NCBI RefSeq assembly: GCF_900292075.1
Contig: NZ_OLMV01000003.1
Coordinates: forward strand, 496,001-560,000
From: Microbacterium timonense
GTDB lineage: Bacteria > Actinomycetota > Actinomycetes > Actinomycetales > Microbacteriaceae
Direction of reading: 5' to 3'
Length of the DNA: 64,000 nucleotides
Part shown: positions 33,334 to 43,245 of the stretch, piece by piece
How positions within the stretch are numbered: position 1 is the stretch's first letter
Layout: every line of letters starts with the position of its first letter
Translations under genes and position numbers: made by a program
The notes under the pieces: model-generated
Database searches by the model: none
What the model was told of the DNA's origin: nothing
Seen by the model: the letters and a program-made list of their open reading frames with translations, nothing else

Positions 33334-34566
33334 ATGAGGTTCTGGCTGGGCGGCTACACCGCCGATATGGACGGCAACGCGACCGGACTCGGGATGCTGC
33401 TCGCCGGCGCCGCCGACGAGGCCTCGGCGGGCGGCCCGCTGGCGTTCGCCGGTGAGGTCGCCACCACGGACTCCCCCTCGTGGCTGACGGCCCACCCCGG
33501 GTCGGCGAGCCTCGCATCGGGCGACGTGGTCTACGCCGCGCTGGAGAACAGCGGGCAGGTTCAGGCGTTCCGCCGCACCGGTGAGGCCTCGTTCGTACCC
33601 CTCGGCGAGCCGGTCGCCGCGGGCGAAGCGGTGTGCCATGTGGCCGTGGCACCCGACGGCACGTTCCTCGTCGCGAGCTGCTGGGGTGACGGGCGCGTGG
33701 TCCGCATGGACCTGGATGCCGCGGGCCGGCCGTCGACGCCGGTCCTGGCTCCGTCCGCCGCCGATCCCCATGGGCCCGACGCGGGCGGCCAGCGCGCGGG
33801 GGGAGCGGTCGCGCTGGATGGGCTCGCCGCGGCCGCGCGAGCGCTGCGCGAAGCCGCCGGCCCCGAGTACGCGCACCTTGTGCCCGGCCACGATCTCGAG
33901 GAAGCCGCATCCGCCGACGAGACCACGACCTCCGCGGAGGGGCCGGACGCCCGACCGTCGCGCGCGCACCAGGCGGTCTTCCTTCCCGGTGGCCTGATCG
34001 CGACGACCGACCTGGGACTGGACCTCGTACGGTTCTGGCGCGATGGCGGCACCGGTCTCAGGCCGGTGCAGGACGTGGCCCTGCCGAAGGGCAGCGGGCC
34101 CCGCCATATGGTGTGGCATCCGAGCGGCCACCTCTATGTCGTCACCGAACTGTCGTGCGAGCTGTTCGTGCTCGCGGCCTCAGCCCCGGCGAGCGGGTCG
34201 GGCCCGGCGACGTGGCGCGTGGTCTCGGGGACGCCGCTGGGCGCCGGTACGCTTCCCGGTGACAGCGGCGCCGAACTCGCCCCCTCGCGCGACGGCGAGT
34301 TCCTCTACGCCGGCGTCCGGGGCAGCAACACGATCGCCACCCTGCGCGTGCGTGGAGCAGGCGAATCCATCACACCGGTCGCCCTCGTCGACGCCGGTGT
34401 CGACTGGCCCCGGCACCATCTCGTGGTCCGCGACATCGTGCTCGTCGCGGGGCAGCGGTCCGACGAAGTGGCATCGCTCACGCTCGACGTGCGCACCGGC
34501 GTGCCGGGTCGCGTGCGTCACCGCGCGGCGACCCCATCGCCCACCTGCCTGCTGCCCGCGCGCTGA
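33334..34566 (+). CDS. lactonase-family beta-propeller protein (6-phosphogluconolactonase-like)
   Basis: A 410-residue protein with the seven-bladed propeller pattern of the YbhE/Pgl lactonase family: RFWLGGYT at the start, SWLTAHPG, GEAVCHVAVAPDGTFLVASCWGDGRV, KGSGPRHMVWHPSGHLYVVTELSCELFVL and SRDGEFLYAGVRGSNTIATLRV. No signal peptide is evident. A His/Asp/Ala-rich insertion (about 140-215) breaks the usual spacing. The family hydrolyses 6-phosphogluconolactone in some bacteria, but others bind unrelated sugars, so the reaction is unproven. It starts 18 bases after the repeat array; a short gap separates it from the next operon. Confidence 0.85.
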   Translation: MRFWLGGYTADMDGNATGLGMLLAGAADEASAGGPLAFAGEVATTDSPSWLTAHPGSASLASGDVVYAALENSGQVQAFRRTGEASFVPLGEPVAAGEAVCHVAVAPDGTFLVASCWGDGRVVRMDLDAAGRPSTPVLAPSAADPHGPDAGGQRAGGAVALDGLAAAARALREAAGPEYAHLVPGHDLEEAASADETTTSAEGPDARPSRAHQAVFLPGGLIATTDLGLDLVRFWRDGGTGLRPVQDVALPKGSGPRHMVWHPSGHLYVVTELSCELFVLAASAPASGSGPATWRVVSGTPLGAGTLPGDSGAELAPSRDGEFLYAGVRGSNTIATLRVRGAGESITPVALVDAGVDWPRHHLVVRDIVLVAGQRSDEVASLTLDVRTGVPGRVRHRAATPSPTCLLPAR

Positions 34567-34686
34567 GCCGCGGCCGGTCGAAGGCTTCGCCGGTCGGGAA
34601 GCCAGGCACGAGCCGTCGAGAGATCCCCGGGTCGGTCCGGGCGGCCGCGTCCGGTTGGATAGCCTGTTCGGGGGGTATTGGCGGGA

Positions 34687-35514
34687 ATGAGCTCGAACAC
34701 GACGCTGAGCGGCGCAGCTCGGAACCGTCTGTTCGCGTTCAACGCCTTCGTCTGGGTCTTCGGGCTCGTCGCGCTCATCGTCATCGCGGTCACCGTGCTG
34801 ACCGAGGTCGGTGACGACGTGTCGATCCCCGACGAGTACGCGTACGAGCCGTGGCTCAATCCCACGCCGATCCTCGCCGACGACGAAGGCGGCGGAGTCT
34901 ACAGCGGGGTCGATGGCGCGATGATCCCGCTGCAGGGACTCGACCCGGCCCAGCCGCTGCTGATCACCGAGCTCGACGACACGTACGTCGGCGGGGTCAG
35001 CGTCACCGGGCCCGACGGCGAGATCGTGGTGAGCGGCCGCTACGACGGACCGGTCGAGTTCGACTCGTACCTGGCGACCGACGGCCAATGGGTCATCGTG
35101 CCGCAGTCCGACGTGGAGCTGTGGATCGACGGCTTCAGCGACGAGCGGTGGCGCCTGCGCATCAGCACCCCGGCGCTCGAGCACAAGTCGGGCACCGTGA
35201 GCGGCTTCGGGCCGGCCGCGTTCGTGCTGGACGGCGATGCCACCACCGCCCGCGTCAGCACGCGCGGCGAGGGAGGGGTGACCATCGAGGCGGTCACCCG
35301 GACCGGCATCACCGAGGTCTTCAGCGAGTACGACCCCACCGACCGCTCGATCGCCTGGGACGACAGCGAGCTCGTGGTCTTCGTGGTGGATGCCTGGGAC
35401 GACGCGGGCTGGAGCATCGCCTTCGCCGACACCGCGGCATCCCCGGCGCCCGCCGCGTCGCCCGAGACCACCCTCGGCCCCGGCGTCGCCGAGCCGACGG
35501 CAGAGGTGCCGTGA
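34687..35514 (+). CDS. membrane-anchored hypothetical protein, first gene of the Ycf46/DUF1257 operon
   Basis: A 275-residue protein: a short cytosolic lead, one hydrophobic helix (LFAFNAFVWVFGLVALIVIAVTVL, about 14-37), then a beta-rich external region of about 220 residues with recurring strands (GVYSGVDGAMIPLQGLDPAQPLL; GSGLF-like segments are absent here but present in its neighbour). It ends in an Ala/Pro tail. ATG 34687 is preferred over TTG 34678. It overlaps the next gene by three bases (tgATG), and both have the same layout, so they look like paralogs. I do not recognise a domain; it could be a sensor or scaffold of the operon. Confidence 0.7.
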   Translation: MSSNTTLSGAARNRLFAFNAFVWVFGLVALIVIAVTVLTEVGDDVSIPDEYAYEPWLNPTPILADDEGGGVYSGVDGAMIPLQGLDPAQPLLITELDDTYVGGVSVTGPDGEIVVSGRYDGPVEFDSYLATDGQWVIVPQSDVELWIDGFSDERWRLRISTPALEHKSGTVSGFGPAAFVLDGDATTARVSTRGEGGVTIEAVTRTGITEVFSEYDPTDRSIAWDDSELVVFVVDAWDDAGWSIAFADTAASPAPAASPETTLGPGVAEPTAEVP

Positions 35515-36314
35515 TGGCGGGGGTCGAGCGCATCCGGCGCTTCTCGGCGCTGACGTGGATCTTCGGCACGATCATCATCGCGGTGATCGCCTTCCTGGTG
35601 TTCCCGCAGGTGGTGGTCAACCCGCGCACCGGTGATGTCTACGTCGGTGACCCTGCCGAGGGGGAGGACGACTGGCCCTGGCTCGTCGACGACCCGCAGG
35701 AGTACCGGATCGTCGACGGGATGCTGCGCGGCACCGCCGAGGGCGGGTTCCTCCGGCTCGAGGGCGACGCCGAGATGCTGATGTTCGAAAACGCCGAGGG
35801 CGTCGACAAAGCGGACTGGGTCTCGGTGTACCAGCAGCAGGGCGTGGAGTTCGACGTCGACTCCGAGGCCTGGCAGTACCCCGGCTACCTCGGCTCGCTG
35901 TACGCGGACGGCCAGGTGCTGGTGCTGCCCGGTGCGCAGGACGGCCTGCTGTGGTTCGGCCCGTCACTGACCGACTGGACCGCCACCGTCACCACGCCGG
36001 AAGTGCGGCCGATGGGCGAGACCGTCACCGGCCAGGGCAACGCCGTGCTCCTGTACGAGGGCGAAGCGCTCAGCGGCCGGTTCCAGCACACCGGCAGCGG
36101 ACTGTTCGCCGTGTCGGCCGTCACGGTGGGCGGGTGGGACCTGCTCGTCAACGACGCCGACGACGTCGACGTCCGCGCGTCGTGGAAGCCGACGGACCGC
36201 GTCGTCTTCCAGGTCGAGTCCGACACCGGCGACGGCACGTGGACGATCGCGCTGGACACGCCGGCGGCCGACCCCACCCCCACGACCATCCCGACACCCA
36301 CGCCGACGCCATGA
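35514..36314 (+). CDS. second membrane-anchored hypothetical protein of the operon
   Basis: A 266-residue protein with the same plan as its neighbour: basic MAGVERIRRF start, one hydrophobic helix (ALTWIFGTIIIAVIAFLVFPQVVV, about 12-35), an acidic linker (DPAEGEDDWPWLVDDP) and a beta-rich external domain ending in a Pro/Thr-rich tail (TPTTIPTPTPTP). The similarity to the previous gene is in architecture and in the repeated (I/M)LR/YSG-VDG-like segments; I would call them distant paralogs. It starts at ATG 35514, overlapping the previous stop; the AAA gene starts 28 bases after its end. Confidence 0.7.
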   Translation: MAGVERIRRFSALTWIFGTIIIAVIAFLVFPQVVVNPRTGDVYVGDPAEGEDDWPWLVDDPQEYRIVDGMLRGTAEGGFLRLEGDAEMLMFENAEGVDKADWVSVYQQQGVEFDVDSEAWQYPGYLGSLYADGQVLVLPGAQDGLLWFGPSLTDWTATVTTPEVRPMGETVTGQGNAVLLYEGEALSGRFQHTGSGLFAVSAVTVGGWDLLVNDADDVDVRASWKPTDRVVFQVESDTGDGTWTIALDTPAADPTPTTIPTPTPTP

Positions 36315-36342
36315 CGCGGCATCCCACCCGGAAGGAGCTGAC

Positions 36343-37965
<1,623 letters not shown>

Positions 37966-37976
37966 GACGGAGGACC

Positions 37977-38192
37977 ATGGCCAAGCAGCTGGTGGTGCGC
38001 CTGCGCCCCGACGGAACGGTGGATGCCGAGACCATCGGCATGCACGGACCGGAGTGCCTCGACCACATCGAAGCGCTCGAGGCGCTGCTGGATGCCGAGA
38101 CCGTCTCGTCTCAGTTCACCCAGGACTACACGGCGACCGCGGTGGAGGAGCCCACTGCGGTGGAGGCAGAGCAGACGGACGGCCTGCGGTGA
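37977..38192 (+). CDS. DUF2997-family small protein
   Basis: A 71-residue protein. The first 50 residues match DUF2997: a short beta meander VVRLRPDGTVDAETIGMHGPECLDHIEALEALLDAETVSSQFT, in which the G-x-H/T-G-x-x-C-L motif stands at 21-28 and one Cys is conserved. The rest is an acidic tail. In cyanobacteria, DUF2997 is encoded with DUF1257 (Ycf35), a ferredoxin and the Ycf46 AAA protein; here it directly follows the AAA gene (11 bases) and overlaps the radical-SAM gene (GTGA). A role as metal- or cofactor-binding partner is plausible, not shown. Confidence 0.88.
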   Translation: MAKQLVVRLRPDGTVDAETIGMHGPECLDHIEALEALLDAETVSSQFTQDYTATAVEEPTAVEAEQTDGLR

Positions 38193-38959
38193 TCCCGCTC
38201 GCGGAGTCGGCCGGAGTCGGCGGCGACGGCTCGCTCCTGGCCACCGTCGCGCCCGGGAGCCGGTCCGCGCAAACACTGCGCTGGTCGCGGTTCCTCGCCG
38301 CGACGGAGGCCGAGGGACCGGGCGTCCGCGCCGCCGTCTGGCTGCAGGGCTGCGCCGTGCGATGCCCCGAGTGCTTCAATCCGCAGCTGTGGGCGGATCG
38401 TGGCGGCGTCGTGTCGTGCACAGCAGAGATCGCCGAGGAGTGGGTGGCCCAGGCCCACGCGGCGGGTGCCGAGGGGGTGACCCTGCTCGGCGGCGAGCCC
38501 TTCGACCAGGCGGGAGCTGCGGCATCCGTCGCCCGCGCGTTCCGCGCCGCGGGCCTGAGCGTGATGACGTTCACGGGCTACCCGCTGGATCGGCTCGCGG
38601 CCTGGGCCGAGGCCGGTCGGGACGACATCGGGGCACTGCTCGCGTCGACCGACCTGCTCTGCGACGGGCCGTACCTCCGCGATCTGCCCGACCTCTCGCG
38701 CCCCTGGGTGGGTTCGCGCAACCAGGGCGTCCGCGCGCTGACAGACCGCTACGCCGACGAGGTGCGCCGGATCGCCGGAGCGGGCGGCGCCGATCGGCTG
38801 GAGGTGCGCATCACGCGCGGAGGCGGAGTCGAGGTCAACGGGTGGGCGACGGATGCCGCGCTCGCCGCGCTGCTGGACGACCTCGGCCCGCGCATCGACA
38901 GCCCCGCGCAGGTGGCAGCCCGCGCACTCGGACGAACCGAAGTGGAGGTCGCGCGATGA
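38189..38959 (+). CDS. radical-SAM / 4Fe-4S cluster-binding protein
   Basis: A 256-residue protein with a CxxxCxxC cluster site, CAVRCPEC (Cys at about 55, 59, 62), followed by TLLGGEPFDQ, the SAM-binding GGE segment, and a strand VMTFTGYPLDRL. This is the layout of the small activating-enzyme type (like NrdG/PflA) radical-SAM proteins, which make a radical on a partner protein. GTG 38189 overlaps the DUF2997 stop by four bases and its own stop overlaps the DUF1257 start (GATGA). Its likely target is one of the operon's proteins; that is inference. Confidence 0.88.
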   Translation: MIPLAESAGVGGDGSLLATVAPGSRSAQTLRWSRFLAATEAEGPGVRAAVWLQGCAVRCPECFNPQLWADRGGVVSCTAEIAEEWVAQAHAAGAEGVTLLGGEPFDQAGAAASVARAFRAAGLSVMTFTGYPLDRLAAWAEAGRDDIGALLASTDLLCDGPYLRDLPDLSRPWVGSRNQGVRALTDRYADEVRRIAGAGGADRLEVRITRGGGVEVNGWATDAALAALLDDLGPRIDSPAQVAARALGRTEVEVAR

Positions 38960-39483
38960 GCGTGTCGCTGATCCTGATCCCCGCGGCGCTCGCCGCCGTC
39001 ACCGCCATCACGGCGACGGGCGGCATCGGGGCCCTCACACAGACCGGCGGCGCCCGTGACGAGGACCGCACTCCCGAGGTCGACGTCGCCGAAGGCGAGG
39101 GGCCCCGCCCGGTCTCGGTGCGCACGCGCATGAAGGACCCGGACCTGCTCGCCGACGCGCTGCAGGACATCGGTGCCACCGCCGTTGTGCGGCACGGCGA
39201 TGGGCTCTCGGCCGAGATCGACGGCGTCGAGCTGACCATGACGCGGTCGCCGGAGGGAGTCTGGGCGGCGCATTTCCAGCGTGCCGACGGGCTCGAGCTC
39301 TCCGAGGCCGAAGCGGGCGCGATGGTCGAACGCCTGGACGCGGCGTATGCGCTGCGCGTGCAGGAGGCCGTGGCGGCGCGGATCCGCGAGCGCGCGGCGT
39401 CCGCGGGGTTCGAGCTGGTGTCGGAGACCCGTGACGAGGACGACACCGTCACGATGGTGCTCGATGTGAAGGACTACGCATGA
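38956..39483 (+). CDS. DUF1257 (Ycf35-like) protein with N-terminal membrane anchor
   Basis: A 175-residue protein: a hydrophobic N-terminus (SVSLILIPAALAAVTAITATGGIGAL, 2-27) and a charged linker, then a DUF1257 domain that aligns by eye with cyanobacterial Ycf35. RTRMKDPDLLADALQDIGATAVV matches the RTKITDAEILKASLRDLGISV stretch, then LTMTRSPEGVWAAHF, LDAAYALRVQEAVAARIRERAASAGFEL. Cyanobacterial members are usually soluble, so the anchor is unusual. It would place the domain at the membrane, facing the cytosol or outside. It overlaps neighbours on both sides by four bases. Confidence 0.87.
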   Translation: MSVSLILIPAALAAVTAITATGGIGALTQTGGARDEDRTPEVDVAEGEGPRPVSVRTRMKDPDLLADALQDIGATAVVRHGDGLSAEIDGVELTMTRSPEGVWAAHFQRADGLELSEAEAGAMVERLDAAYALRVQEAVAARIRERAASAGFELVSETRDEDDTVTMVLDVKDYA

Positions 39484-40346
39484 GCGGCTCGAAGGCCGCC
39501 GCCACGGACGCTCCGAGCATCGGGTGGATGCTCGGGATGAGCTCGTGGATGCTGCTGACGGTGGTGCCCGGTCCGACCCTCACCTGGCTGGGCTTCTCGA
39601 TCATCGGCGTCGCGTCGCGCAGTCGGCGGCTCATCATCCTCGGGGTGGTGTGGGGCGCCGCTGCGATCCTGGCGAGCCTGGAGCTCTGGGGTCAGTGGCA
39701 GCCGCTGGTGCGCGCGATCGTCTACCTCGCGGGGATGCTGGTCGCCCTCATGGTCAACCCGGGCTGGCTGCGTGCGATGTGGCAGCGGCGCACGGAGCGC
39801 GGGGGCGGCACCACGACCGCGTCGCGCACGCGCGAGACGACGTGGCATCGGGCGGCGGCAACCACCTCCGCCACGACGACGAAGGCTCCGTCACGTCCTT
39901 CGCGCAGTGCCCGGCGCAAGGCGGCCGCGGCAGCGAGGGCGGCCGAGGCGAAGCGCGCGCGCGGCGCGACGGCCGCGGCCGGCAAGACGAAGACGACGGA
40001 TGCCGCGGCCCCTTCCTCTTCGAAATCGCCAACCGGGGAGGCGGCCGAGCTCGCGTCGGCGGTGGGGTATTCGACCGACGATCTGCTCGCGGCGGACCTC
40101 ACGCCGGAGCCGATCGACGTCAACACCGCCGGTGCGTCGGAGCTCGAGAAGCTCCCGGGAATGACGCGCTCTCGCGCGCGACGCGCGGTCAAGGAGCGCG
40201 AGGCGCAGGGCGGGTTCACCTCGGTCGAGGACTTCGGAGAGAGTGTCGGCCTGCAGCCGCACGAGATCGTGCGCCTGCGCCGGCTGGCCACGTGCTCCCC
40301 GCGCCCGCGCGGCGCCCGTCGCTTCGGCCGCCGCGTCGACTACTGA
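39480..40346 (+). CDS. membrane protein with C-terminal helix-hairpin-helix DNA-binding-type domain
   Basis: A 288-residue protein: three N-terminal hydrophobic helices (MLGMSSWMLLTVVPGPTLTWLGFSIIGV; RLIILGVVWGAAAILASLEL; AIVYLAGMLVALMV), a basic Ala/Thr/Lys-rich linker (about 105-180), and a ComEA-like helix-hairpin-helix (IDVNTAGASELEKLPGMTRSRARRAVKEREAQGGFTSVEDFGE, about 212-256). It ends CSPRPRGARRFGRRVDY, echoing the RRGGRTVDY end of the AAA protein. It overlaps the DUF1257 stop by four bases, so it is the last gene of the operon. A role in bringing the system to DNA or protein at the membrane is inferred. Confidence 0.85.
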   Translation: MSGSKAAATDAPSIGWMLGMSSWMLLTVVPGPTLTWLGFSIIGVASRSRRLIILGVVWGAAAILASLELWGQWQPLVRAIVYLAGMLVALMVNPGWLRAMWQRRTERGGGTTTASRTRETTWHRAAATTSATTTKAPSRPSRSARRKAAAAARAAEAKRARGATAAAGKTKTTDAAAPSSSKSPTGEAAELASAVGYSTDDLLAADLTPEPIDVNTAGASELEKLPGMTRSRARRAVKEREAQGGFTSVEDFGESVGLQPHEIVRLRRLATCSPRPRGARRFGRRVDY

Positions 40347-40371
40347 CCCCCCGGCGGTTTGCTGTCCCCCG

Positions 40372-41472
40372 CTACTCGACCGGGGCGTAGGCAGCGGGAG
40401 CGGGCTGGAGCAACCGGGACACCACGTACGCGGCATCCCGTTCCATGCCCATCAGCGTGGGCGAGGCGACGGAGTACTGGAACGGCAGCCCGACGAATGC
40501 GAGACCCGGCACCCGTGCCACGACACCGCGTTCGTGAGCGACGGCGCCGCGCTCGTCGAAGACGTCGGGGATGTCGATCCACTGCAGGTCGGGCAGTGAG
40601 CCCGTGCACCAGACGACGGTCGCGGCATCCACCTTCTCCCCACTCTCCAGAACGGGGAGCCCATCCTCCACGCCGGCCACCCGCCCGGCCTGCCTGACAC
40701 CGGCCCTGCGCAGGTCGGCCAGGTGGTTGCGGACGAGGTTGACACCGTGGCCACGGTGGGCAGCGGCGAATCGGCGTCCGCGCTCGGTGTCGAGAGTGAG
40801 CGCCCGCAGCCGGCGGATGAAGATGCTGCTCATCAGGTTGCCGATGGGGGTGTCGATCCGCGCCGGCACCTGGCCGGGGTGGCGGCCGGCGAGCACCGTC
40901 TCGTGTCCGGATGCTGCGGCCTCGAGCGCGATGTCGGTTCCCGAGTTCGCCGCACCGACCACGAGCACGGCACCGGGGGCGAGATCCTCCGGCCCGTGGT
41001 ACTCGAGTGAGTGGAGGGCGCGGATGGCCGGATTCAGGTGGGCGGCGAACGGCGGCAGGATCGCGCGGTGATGAGCGCCGGCAGCCACCACGACCTGCGT
41101 CGCGATGATCTCGTCGCCTGTCGACAGCTGCAGATGGAAGCGTCCGTCCGGGCGCGCCGTCAGCCTTTCGACCCGCGTCGAGAGCCGCATCGGCGCTCCG
41201 ATCGCCGCAGCGCACGTCTCCAGATACTCGGCGAAGCCGATGCCGGTGGGGAACTCGAAGTAGCCGATGCCCAGCCTCGTCCCCGGCAGCTCCGCCCACC
41301 GCCGCGGCGTGAACAGCCGCAGCGAGCGGTAGCGCTCGCGCCAGGTGTCACCCACCCGGTCGTGGGCGTCGATGATCTCGAAGTCGACGCCGTGGGCGGC
41401 CAGCAGCCGTGCGGTGTGAAGGCCCGCTGCTCCTGCGCCGATGATGACGGTGTCGCGTGTTGTCGTGTCCAT
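40372..41472 (-). CDS. flavin-containing monooxygenase-type NAD(P)/FAD oxidoreductase
   Basis: A 366-residue protein with two dinucleotide folds: FAD loop VIIGAGAAGLHTARLL (about 9-24) and NADPH loop VLVVGAANSGTDIALEAA, preceded by the FMO-like ALHSLEYHGPEDLAPG. These are the landmarks of class B flavin monooxygenases and related thioredoxin-reductase-like enzymes. No signal peptide is seen; the start ATG 41472 lies just before the FAD strand. It is downstream of, and same-strand as, a LuxR/TPR regulator, so it may be under its control. The substrate is unknown; S- or N-oxygenation of small molecules would be typical. Confidence 0.88.
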   Translation of the reverse strand: MDTTTRDTVIIGAGAAGLHTARLLAAHGVDFEIIDAHDRVGDTWRERYRSLRLFTPRRWAELPGTRLGIGYFEFPTGIGFAEYLETCAAAIGAPMRLSTRVERLTARPDGRFHLQLSTGDEIIATQVVVAAGAHHRAILPPFAAHLNPAIRALHSLEYHGPEDLAPGAVLVVGAANSGTDIALEAAASGHETVLAGRHPGQVPARIDTPIGNLMSSIFIRRLRALTLDTERGRRFAAAHRGHGVNLVRNHLADLRRAGVRQAGRVAGVEDGLPVLESGEKVDAATVVWCTGSLPDLQWIDIPDVFDERGAVAHERGVVARVPGLAFVGLPFQYSVASPTLMGMERDAAYVVSRLLQPAPAAYAPVE

Positions 41473-41568
41473 GATTGACCTCCCGACGCTCACGCTAGGA
41501 GGGCGGAATCCGCCGGACATCGGCAGAAATGACCAATTGGAGCGGGGCGGACCGGCGCCATGGGCGCG

Positions 41569-43176
41569 TCAGGAAGCCGCAGTGAGGCCGTGTTCGAACG
41601 CGTACGCCGTCGCGGCCGAACGGCTGGGCGCCCCGAGCTTCGCCAGGATGTTGCCGACGTGACGGGCGACGGTGCGCTCGCTGAGGAACAGGTGCTCCGC
41701 GATGCGCCGGTTCGACCAGCCGCGCGCGACGAGGGAGAGCACCTCGCGCTCCCGGCGGCTGAGGCCCGGTCCGGGACTGGCCGCAGCGGCCGCCGCGATG
41801 TGCTCCAGCCGCATGAGCGCAGGGATGGCGCCCAGCCCCTCCAGCACTCCGCGCGCCGCGTCGAACTCGAGCTCAGCACCCTCCGCATCGCCGATGTCGC
41901 GGATCGCCACACCGATGGAGATGCGGGTGAGAGCCGCCTCGTACGGGGCATCCAGGCGGCGCCACGCGGCCCACGAGGTGCGCAGCGCGGCGAGAGCCTC
42001 CTGGGCTCTTCCGCCTGCCAGTGCCACCTCACCGACGGCCCGGGAGCAGAGGGCGCGAAGGTAGAGCGAATCGAACGCGGCCGCGCAGCGCTCCAACTCG
42101 CGGGCGGCCGCGTCGGCGGCGGGCAGGTCCGCACGGTCCAGGGCGATGCGGACGGCGGCGGCCAGCACTTCGGCCCGCAGGCCGGGCTCGACGGCCGTCG
42201 CCCGAGCCGCTTGCAGCCCTGCCCACGCTGCCGCCAGTTCTCCGGTGTCGCGGTGCACAAGCGCGAGCTCCGGCTGCGGGTCGCGGCCCAGTGCGGCGGC
42301 CCTTCGCAGGGCATCGCGGGCGGCTGCCGCGCGACCGGCGACACGGTGCAGGTCAGCGGCGCGGTACCAGGCGTTCGCGAGGGTCTCGGCGCGCTTCTCG
42401 GTGGCGCACACCTGCGCGGTCGCCGAGGCGGCCGCCTCCCACTCGCCGCCGAGCTGGAGCACCGTGGCGCGATGGAGGGTGCATTCACCGCGGAACGGCT
42501 CGAGCCCGTGCTGCGAGTCGCACCAGTCGCCGAGCTCCCGGGTCCAGATCCGGGCGCGCTCGATATCGCCGCGACCGAGCAGGCTCGCGATCACCGCGCA
42601 GTATGCGGGCCCGGCGGCGCGATCGCTGGCGCGTCCGTCTGCGATGAGAAGCATGACCTGGTCGAGCTCGGCGAAGGCCTCCTCCGGCCGACCGGCGCGC
42701 AGCAGCGCGCGACCGAGGCCCATGGTCGCGAGGGCCAGCGTGTCGGCGTCGCCGGCGGCATCCGCCTGCTCGACGGCGGTCTGGAAGAGCGTGACGGATG
42801 CCTCGGCATCCCCCCGCGCCGTCGCCCGTACGGCGACGCACAGCGCACGGGCCGCATCGGTTGCGGGCGTGGCGTCGTCGCGGGCGCACAGTTCCATCAA
42901 CCGTCCCATCCATGCGCCGGCGCGGATGGGGTCACCCCGCTCGCTCAGGGTGAAGCCCAGCCAGAACACGCACCTCACCGCCGACGAGAGGTCGCCGTCG
43001 TCGAGATAGCGCAGGTGCGCCCGTTCCCACGCGCGGAGCGAGACGTCATCGCGACCCACGAACCACGCCGCTTGGCCGAACTCCTCCAGCTCGTCGCCGG
43101 CCAACGCGGCCTCGCGGGCGGCGAGCTCGTCGAACCGGCCCGTCCAGTCCACGACATCGGGGTCGCGGATCGCCAT
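41569..43176 (-). CDS. LuxR-family regulator with TPR-like N-terminal repeats
   Basis: A 535-residue protein. Most of it (about 1-460) is Ala-rich helical repeat (e.g. GLGRALLRAGRPEEAFAELDQVMLL; ALCSRAVGEVALAGGRAQEALAAL), like the TPR-type half of MalT/LuxR regulators but without the AAA NTPase part. The last 65 residues form a LuxR helix-turn-helix (GLSRREREVLSLVARGWSNRRIAEHLFLSERTVARHVGNILAKL). The repeat region probably binds a ligand or partner. It lies upstream of the flavin monooxygenase on the same strand. The start is ATG 43176. Confidence 0.88.
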   Translation of the reverse strand: MAIRDPDVVDWTGRFDELAAREAALAGDELEEFGQAAWFVGRDDVSLRAWERAHLRYLDDGDLSSAVRCVFWLGFTLSERGDPIRAGAWMGRLMELCARDDATPATDAARALCVAVRATARGDAEASVTLFQTAVEQADAAGDADTLALATMGLGRALLRAGRPEEAFAELDQVMLLIADGRASDRAAGPAYCAVIASLLGRGDIERARIWTRELGDWCDSQHGLEPFRGECTLHRATVLQLGGEWEAAASATAQVCATEKRAETLANAWYRAADLHRVAGRAAAARDALRRAAALGRDPQPELALVHRDTGELAAAWAGLQAARATAVEPGLRAEVLAAAVRIALDRADLPAADAAARELERCAAAFDSLYLRALCSRAVGEVALAGGRAQEALAALRTSWAAWRRLDAPYEAALTRISIGVAIRDIGDAEGAELEFDAARGVLEGLGAIPALMRLEHIAAAAAASPGPGLSRREREVLSLVARGWSNRRIAEHLFLSERTVARHVGNILAKLGAPSRSAATAYAFEHGLTAAS

Positions 43177-43245
43177 GCGCACAGTATGGGCGCGTCCGAC
43201 CTCGCCGACAAGGCCGCCGCCGCTCCGGATCCCGGGGCGCGGGCG

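Noticed and set aside
33047..33337. A 96-residue frame of 12-residue repeats (SLNDRGGRRFAS-like) starting where purA stops.
   Set aside because: It is produced by the 36-bp repeat array whose period is divisible by three. There is no ribosome-binding site, and the outer inverted ends fit a DNA-level element.
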